From: Maea johnstoni
Lineage: Eukaryota; Annelida; Polychaeta; Spionida; Magelonidae
NCBI GenBank assembly: GCA_963942565.1
Contig: OZ012697.1
Span: 26,635,866-26,699,865 of the forward strand
Reading direction: 5' to 3'
DNA length: 64,000 nucleotides
Under the pieces are notes generated by a model. It saw only the letters and a list, made by a program, of their open reading frames with translations, was not told the origin of the DNA and ran no database searches. The translations under genes were made by a program, and so were the position numbers. Of the stretch, positions 56,545-64,000 are shown piece by piece. The stretch's first letter is position 1. Every line of letters begins with the position of its first letter.

Positions 56545-58740
56545 TTGATACCGTAGCATGAGCCATTCCCTGTGATACCATAGTATGGGTTCATAATATT
56601 AATACCAGAGTTATTGTCTTCATAAAACTTACTTTAATTGGCTTTGCCCTATGCCTCGGCGCGACACGTTTGAGTGTACAGGCATCCCTTACTGCACGTG
56701 CGCACGTATGTATGTGAATACATGCTGGATGTGCGGCATTGTGATTCACTGCAATGGTTTTGTGATAATTTTTTGACATGACCATCTGTTTTGAAACATT
56801 GTTGAGGGTCGTCGCGAGTCGTTCTCTAAACTATACCAAATACCAGCCTCCCCGATACCCCACGTCCCCGTTGCCAGGGCGCCTGCACCCCACTCCACAC
56901 TGGGGTGTTTGTTTGTAGGCACACGCCAGGTCGAGGGTACGCAGCATTAGGCATGGGGTAGTCGTTCCCACAGTCTGGTCGCCACGGGCGTCTTGCTTGA
57001 GTGGAGGCAGCTCACTAGATCTGCTCAAGCCCACACTCAACCCACTCAGCTATGGACTACTTTCCAGCTCACCCTAATTTGCAACCAATCAAGCGAGTAT
57101 GTCGAATCCCATTCTATAGTTTGCCCAGGGCACACATAGTCAACACGAATAAGTGTAACGATCCTCTATCATTGGTTTCTGTGGTGTGTTCAGGTGGATG
57201 ATCCAAACATGATAGGTTATGTTACCTAGAACCTAAAATTACCAACAGGGATTTACATTAATTTACATTTTGTTCAACAATATTGCTCTGTTGAGAATAT
57301 CTGACACCAAGTTGCTACTTGAGATGGAAATCAATTTCATGAAATTGATTGTATTTGCAAGTATGAGCATATTTTTTGGCCAGCAAGATTAGTTGCAATA
57401 TGTGGAGATCACTCGGCCGGTCAGTGAATTTGATAAGATTTGATGATTTTAGATGTATTGTGTTAATGATTGGGCATACCAGCATAGGTTTTCTTATTTT
57501 ACTAACCTGTTTATATTTTCTAAAGGATGTCTAAATGATATTACAACTATAGATATGACGACTCAGAACTTTATCCTGTGTGTGAATTCTGCTTGTTCTT
57601 CAGTTGCATGTTATTTGAAAATAATACGTAGCAGAAATGGAATCAAAGTTTGAAAATTTCTTCTCAAAATGGAAATTAATTTACAATGATTTGAAGATAG
57701 CTGGTTCAATCTGATAGAACATTGGCAAGAAGGGTATTACAATTTTCTTGGAGATACCTTGCAGCTTTATGGTCTAAATAGTTCATTTCTGAATATATCA
57801 CATTTCTAATTGGTATATATTACAGGTCATATGTTTATATTTTCTAATGTGTATTTAATATGTCTGTGTTTTGTCTCAATTGCATGTGTATATTTCCTTG
57901 TTAAAAATAAAAATTGCTTTTGCACATGGTGCAATATTCAAATTTAAAACAGCGGGTGCTAATGTGTGAATTAGCTTCTTATGGCGGCAAACTGAAGCCT
58001 CTCTTCTACTAGATCCACTCTCAGACTATTACTATCCTGTCCACCTGTGATTGCTGTCTTGTCCTTACCTATCTGAGGGAGCATTTTAATCAAATACACA
58101 AATCTACCCAGTTTTCCTTTTGATCACATTCAGAGTAGAACACGTATACAAGCCATACCTAGCACATACATGTCTACAGCTGGGTTTCTCAGTCTTCAAT
58201 GATCAAGACTATGCGTTGCCTTTTCCTATCAGTCATCGTGGTGGCCAAGATCTGAGTTTATTTCCAGACAAATGCTCTACATACTTTGGCCTGAGTGAAG
58301 CCTAAATGTAAGTGTGACCATTCTAAAGCATGAGCCAGCAGACTGAGGATTTACCACTATTAAAGCGATAAAAAAGCACGTTCAATTTGTTATCATCCTG
58401 CTTTGACCCTCCTAAACTTAATTTTAATTATAGGAAAAACGGTGCAGAAGCTCGTTACTACACTTATCTATGTCTTCTCGCCGATGCCGCGAGCCTGCCT
58501 CGTACGCCAGATTCAGAAATGTCATTCCTTATGAATTGGTGGCACCGTCGTACATTAGAGTGGTCAGTTGAGACTAGAAAATCAAATAACACGTTCCATG
58601 CCCGTATGTTATTTTGAGCAATGACTTGAACTTGATAAATGAATACACAGTAAAGCCTATTATCAAGGTTACGATGCTGCCAACCTCTTTAGTTTATAGT
58701 TAAGGAGCACTTTGCCAACCAAGAAAACAAGTCAGCAGAG
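56545..58740. other. No supported gene
   Basis: Includes a GC-richer patch at about 56820-57050. The frame at 57453-57653 with following AT-rich DNA resembles an old retroposon end but has no diagnostic motif. Confidence 0.35.
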
Positions 58741-58744
58741 GAAC

Positions 58745-58940
58745 GTGGGTGTCCATCTTAGTGAAGTTAAAAAGTGAAACTTAGAGAGTGTCCATATTAG
58801 AGTGTTTGTCCACATGTGTCCACAGTAAGGGGGCAGACATATATGAAGAATAAGAAGGAAAATGTTTGGGACCGATAAAAGTGGCCACTATAGTGGTGAA
58901 ATCCACAATAGAGGGCTGTCCACTTCCTGAGGTCCCACTG
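58745..58940 (-). mobile_element. MITE-like fragment with CAGTGGGACCTC terminus
   Basis: Minus-strand end TA-CAGTGGGACCTCAGG resembles the terminus at 52738; the interior repeats GTGTCCA-type words (ACATGTGTCCACAGTAAGG). Left end not identified. Confidence 0.4.
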
Positions 58941-59364
58941 TACTTCCATTGTTAGTGACCTTAGAGCAAGGTTATCTTTAGCATCATCGCTGGCAGTCGT
59001 GTTTGTGGCAGCTTGTTGTGTTGCTTCAGACAAGCGATTATCACTGTTATGTAGAGATGACTGAGTACGGTGCAACCAATGTGGAAACTAAGAAATGTAA
59101 ACAGATGAGCAAAACGCTTAACCCAAGAAAGAGATATTGATAGTAGTTATATAAAAGGTACTTATTTGTGTTTGCTAATGAATTGTAGTAATATAACATT
59201 AAAAGGTGACGAGCAATTAAGGTTTTAAGTATTTTCATATCTACAGGAATGTCTTATGTCATGCCTATCTAGTCGTACAACACACAAAAAAAACAGATAT
59301 GAACACCACCTAATGTAAACATTTTAGCGCGATACCAAGGCGTTCACATCTCAGGTTTTATTGT

Positions 59365-59621
<257 letters not shown>

Positions 59622-60109
59622 AGATATGACATACTTATGTGGATTGGAAACATTCAACATGAGTTGGTTCATTTATTCTCCGAACAAGCTGAATATTGCT
59701 CAATATTCACCAACTTTTATTTCCAATGGATAGTGTAGTATTTTGGAAATACATAAAACATTGCCTCATATACTAAAATTCACTTTTATCTATCACAACA
59801 TATTTTCAATTTCCAAGCAACATCGAAACAGTTTCAGGCGACTCTATGCCCTATCTTCCATGCACAGTATGACTGCTGAGGTTTTGGCCGGAATAATTAC
59901 AATGGATAGCTATGGCTGGAACGACTTTCAATCAACTTCCACTTACAAATCGGGCTGACAGCAGCCCAGGGAAGAGACATACCATGAAGGCATATTGCCA
60001 TTGTTACTTTCATTCCGCCAGAAGATGGCTCATTGTACACCTAATGCTAACTTATTGAAAGCTTGAGTATATATGCTGGCTTTGCTGATCCGTGAAATCA
60101 GTGTTTACC

Positions 60110-60420
60110 GTGCTGGCAATCTCTCAGCTCGTCGTCGTCTCACGGGGAGCTGAAGCAGGCAGCTACCTGTCCTCCTCGCCTGACGTCGTCGTCCTACAGC
60201 CAGGCTGTGCACAGCCATGGCCTGCTACTGCGCCCTGTCCTTGCTGCTAGTCAGGCATGTGCCCCGCTAGACGCATTTCACCTCCGCAGCTAGCAGTGTG
60301 CGCCAGGGACCCCACCAGCAAACAAAATGGAGCTTACTACAAGGGGTCCAGCACCTGAGGAGCAGAGCGCATAACAGAAGCCCTTCCGGTCACGCCCCCT
60401 TTTGAAGCGATCTTTAATTA
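60110..60420. other. CpG-rich patch with ETS and KLF-like sites, unassigned
   Basis: Contains GTCGTCGTCTCACGG, a strong-context ATG (ACAGCCATGGCC) opening only 17 codons, and CCTTCCGGTCACGCCCCC. Looks more like a promoter or regulatory patch than an exon. Confidence 0.22.
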
Positions 60421-60669
60421 GCGCTATCTCGGGGACAGTTAGCAGCGTATCCTCGGCAAGTTAGCTCTAGATCTGAAGCCCTGCTGCTAAATTTTGTCAA
60501 TAATCTGATGAAAAGTATAAACAACTTTATTTTCTTTATGGAAGCCCAATTGTAATTGAATTCAATTACACTGCACGTTTTCGACCTTTTAGAAAACTAC
60601 ACAGTACACATTTGAAAGACAGACAAGCCATACAGAGGAACTCGAACTATATCCTGAGTTCTCGCACCT

Positions 60670-61024
<355 letters not shown>

Positions 61025-62465
61025 ACGTAAGTGTGTGGGTGTGTGTGTGTGTGTGATTGTTCATAAACAAATATACACACTCGTTGGCCTTTGTTGTGTA
61101 TTAAAGCCTGTGTTTAAGGCCCGACTGTTGCAAGCGAACTCACAGAGACATCTAACGGGGAAAACCTAAACTTATTTTCTAACAAAATGTTTGTATGGTT
61201 GTCGTCCGTTTGTGATGTTGACTATACATTATTTCTGGGGAATGCCAGACTAAATATATGGGGCGAGGACAATGGTAGGAGACTGTATGATGAGCTATAA
61301 AGTGATATTCTCACATATGAGTCCAGAGACCGTAATGTAACACTGGATACTTATTGGACCTAAGGATGACTGTACAGTGTAAAGACCACAGTATGGAGTA
61401 TAGCCAATTTAGCTCTTTTCCTAATTTTTTTTACTAATCCCCTATAATGAGGCGAGTGCCATTAGTGTTTTTTGACATATCTGATATTTTAGATAACCGT
61501 AATCTTTAGCAGTTTAGCGTGCACGAGGTCTCTGGTTAATCGCATTGTCATAATATCTAGATTCCTTAAAGCATTGTTGCCTGAGATATCTTTATCTCCC
61601 GGGCTCATCTCCATTCCATACATCCTAGAAACCCCCTAATACCATTGTTATGCTATCCAAATATATATAGTATATCCACACACGACCAGAATACGTTACG
61701 GTTCTTCCAGGAAAATATGCCAGGGGAAGGGTTTGGAAAGCTCTCCTGAAAATAAACATTGGTGGGGGGTCCAGACCAAAGAAATACTCAAAGGTGGGTG
61801 GGTTGGTTGTTGTGACAAAATACTAAACTATGGTTGGGTGTGTTTGTAGGACATAATAAACAGGGGGTTACCTTGCATCCGATGATGACAACAGAGGTCT
61901 GCAAGCGACCTGCTGACTCTACTTCATCAGCATTCTACCGAAACAGAACCTTTGAGAACGTACCAGTATAAACTATACGTGTACCACTGTCGAATCGCCA
62001 TTGCAGTCATGCTGGTCACACTCGCTTACCATTAACGTAAGGCATCCATATCAGCATCTCAGACACAGTGACCCTACACCGGGAGAAAGTGAATACTAGT
62101 AGTGACACTCCACATGTATCTTAAGTTTATAAGGTTACATGATTTGCAAAGAAAATTGGAGACAATGATTTATATTCACAAGTTAATGATATTTTTTACA
62201 AAATTCAAATATGGATTTGCGCATAAGTAAATGTAACTTCCCATAGATCTACTACATTATCCTTCTTATGACAATGGTGTACTGCAAGATGTCTGCGAGG
62301 CCATCAGGCCCCACACCAACCCGATGTAAATTTCGAATTACGATAAGCACAACAGTTCTAAGTTCAAGGTTCCTGCAGTGGACATCCGATAAATATCTTC
62401 GTCACATTCGCCTCACGCAGATCGAACGGTAATGATTTCTCATTTTGAATTTATTTCCAGATATG
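61025..62465. other. No supported gene
   Basis: No frames, motifs or repeats that I can support. Confidence 0.4.
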
Positions 62466-62469
62466 CACC

Positions 62470-62810
62470 ATGTTGGCATATTATAATGTGCAAAAGGTGT
62501 TTCAAACGCCAAAAAACAATTTCTATAGTCGTCGTGAAGTGCAACGGCCGCCATCTTTCTGGCATTAGAGGAAAGCGACGTCTGTCGGGGGAGAATGAAG
62601 AAACTGTCGCAATGCATCGAATGGTATTTTCGGGGTCCTAACATTTAAATGTTGTGAACTGCATTGTTAGGATTCCATTTAAGGATTACATTAGCCACCT
62701 AACATTGACATTTGTTAAACGCAATGTTATAAGCTCATTGTAGTCCAGTACATCAGAGAAATTGACCAATCAGCTGCTAATATCAGAGTGGAGCTGATGA
62801 TAAAAGTCAA
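62470..62810 (+). repeat. Interspersed repeat family C
   Basis: CACCATGTTGGCATATTATA, AAAGGTGTTTCAAACGCC, CTGCATTGTTAGGATTCC and ATCAGAGTGGAGCTGATG in family order. Confidence 0.65.
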
Positions 62811-62814
62811 CCTC

Positions 62815-64000
62815 AATAATTATTGATTCTTATATTTCAATAGATCAGCCAAAATGCATGTTTGAAGCGACTATGTTTTTGTGAAATTCGTTATAGAGGA
62901 AAGGGCCAAAAATATTTCCTGCTTGTGTGCAAGTCTATGGGAGCTCCTGTAAGTGGGTCTTTTACTTCGCTTCGTGAGGGTCTAAACAGTCACAGCTGAC
63001 CTGATTATATGGAATAAGGTGTCTTTAGTTAGTGAAACCGAAGAATCCCCACTGTATAGAGATTCTGATTACTTTCAAGTTATGTTTTGTTTTGAATGTT
63101 CTTTTTGTTGTAAAAATCCCTGAATGGAAAATATTTTTTGTTGTTGAACCTACAGTCGATAAACATTCATTCATTCATTCATTGGTTTAACTTTTATACT
63201 TGACTTAAATTTTTAAATGCATTTGACTTAAGATCCTCTGCTACTCAAAGAATGTATGCACGTGATTTTGAACCATTGTTTCACGTGGCTTGCTTCTATC
63301 GCCAATGCCGTGCTTGTGCCTGTTGTAGCCTTAATGTATAAGATCAGTTTGCGTAAGGGTCAATCCAGGAGTAGCATTAATGACCCGCATAGAGACTTCC
63401 TCCAATGTGTTGACACTTATTGTTGTGTACACCCCGAATCGATTGCGACCTTAAGCTCTAGCTTTTAACAGTGCATTCTGACGGAGCAATATCAAACGCA
63501 TCGAGTTACTAACTAGATAACATCAATGACACCCACCGCGGGTAGGAAACGTCTCCTAACATCATTTATGTCACAAAATTAATTTACTTTGCATCAAGAG
63601 CCTTATTTACGACATGCGCCGATGTCTGTGACCACCTCCGACTAGTTGTTGGCGATAATTTAAGCCTAGAGTTGGGTGTCTGACGCGGACCACCCGGGCC
63701 CGTATTCTCCGGCTGCAGGGGAGCGTACCACAGCGGGCCGGCGACAGAGAGAGCCTGAGCTCCACCACTCTAGCCAGCAGCCAGCTATAAATTAGTCTAG
63801 CTGATGTGATGTGCACTTGTAGATAAGATGATCGTATATGCCTATCTGTAGCTGTTTGTATGTATTGGTCACACCTGTGCGCCAGCTAACTCCATCCCAA
63901 AAAAACACATTAATGGGACAGTTTGCCCAACTCCAGATGGAGGCCCAGAACGTTTAGACTTGAGGCACAGCATCAGCACTTTATCAGCGTTTGTTCGTCC
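62815..64000. other. No supported gene besides the retroposon tail
   Basis: Small unrecognised frames (63256-63468 plus, 63607-63816 minus). A GC-rich patch is near 63680-63770. Confidence 0.4.
63120..63186 (+). mobile_element. Retroposon 3' end with (CATT)n tail
   Basis: ACCTACAGTCGATAAACATT followed by (CATT)n. The AGTC[AG]ATAAA-plus-simple-repeat pattern recurs at 13171, 35950 and 55810, suggesting a common LINE/SINE 3' end. Confidence 0.45.

Overview
The window looks like nuclear DNA from an invertebrate animal with an AT-rich, repeat-rich and probably highly heterozygous genome. The reasons are one spliced metazoan gene with GT-AG introns, very long (TA)n, (CT)n and (AAT)n tracts, several families of small inverted-repeat transposons (MITEs), tRNA-derived and LINE-like retroposons, and a scaffold gap. 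I cannot fix the phylum from the sequence.

Only one gene can be defended end to end: a HES/Hairy-type bHLH-Orange repressor on the minus strand (34347-38064). It has four coding exons, 392 residues, a [13 protein letters not shown] basic region, an Orange domain and a terminal WRPW. Five YGTGGGAA (CSL/Su(H)-type) sites lie within about 1.4 kb at its 5' end and second intron, with CCAAT boxes, a CACGTG E-box and a CRE. This is what a Notch-responsive HES gene would be expected to carry.

Layout. 1-9 kb: interspersed repeats (family C, a TTAA-flanked element, a 137-bp foldback, the first piggyBac-like MITE, TA tracts, a three-unit motif array at 7.3-7.56 kb). 9.18-21.25 kb: two near-identical 5.5-6.3 kb copies in direct order, split by a 200-N gap; they differ by transposon presence/absence and by one MITE that sits at the same site in opposite orientation. 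The likeliest reading is two unmerged haplotypes of one locus. 21.3-25.5 kb: CA/TA tract, MITEs and foldbacks. 25.5-26.6 kb: an ETS+YY1 promoter-like motif pair followed by 17 copies of a 59-bp minisatellite that is open in all three forward frames. 26.6-34.3 kb: mostly unassigned, with a LINE (L1/Tx1-like) C-terminal fragment (30.69-31.83 kb), a tRNA-derived SINE and a possible regulatory patch. 34.3-38.9 kb: the HES gene and its promoter. 39-49.5 kb: palindromic elements, a decayed coding-like stretch, a 0.52-kb inverted-repeat element and CT tracts. 49.5-51.7 kb: a nest of L1/Tx1-like LINE fragments with one 240-bp module tandemly triplicated. 52-64 kb: very long TA tracts, more MITE ends and further copies of repeat family C.

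No phage, plasmid, CRISPR, rRNA, intact tRNA or retrovirus/LTR element was seen. Most long open frames are simple-sequence artefacts. I found no convincing new multi-gene system. The most informative observations are the haplotype-like duplication with its transposon polymorphisms, the MITE inverted in place, and the CSL cluster at the HES gene.
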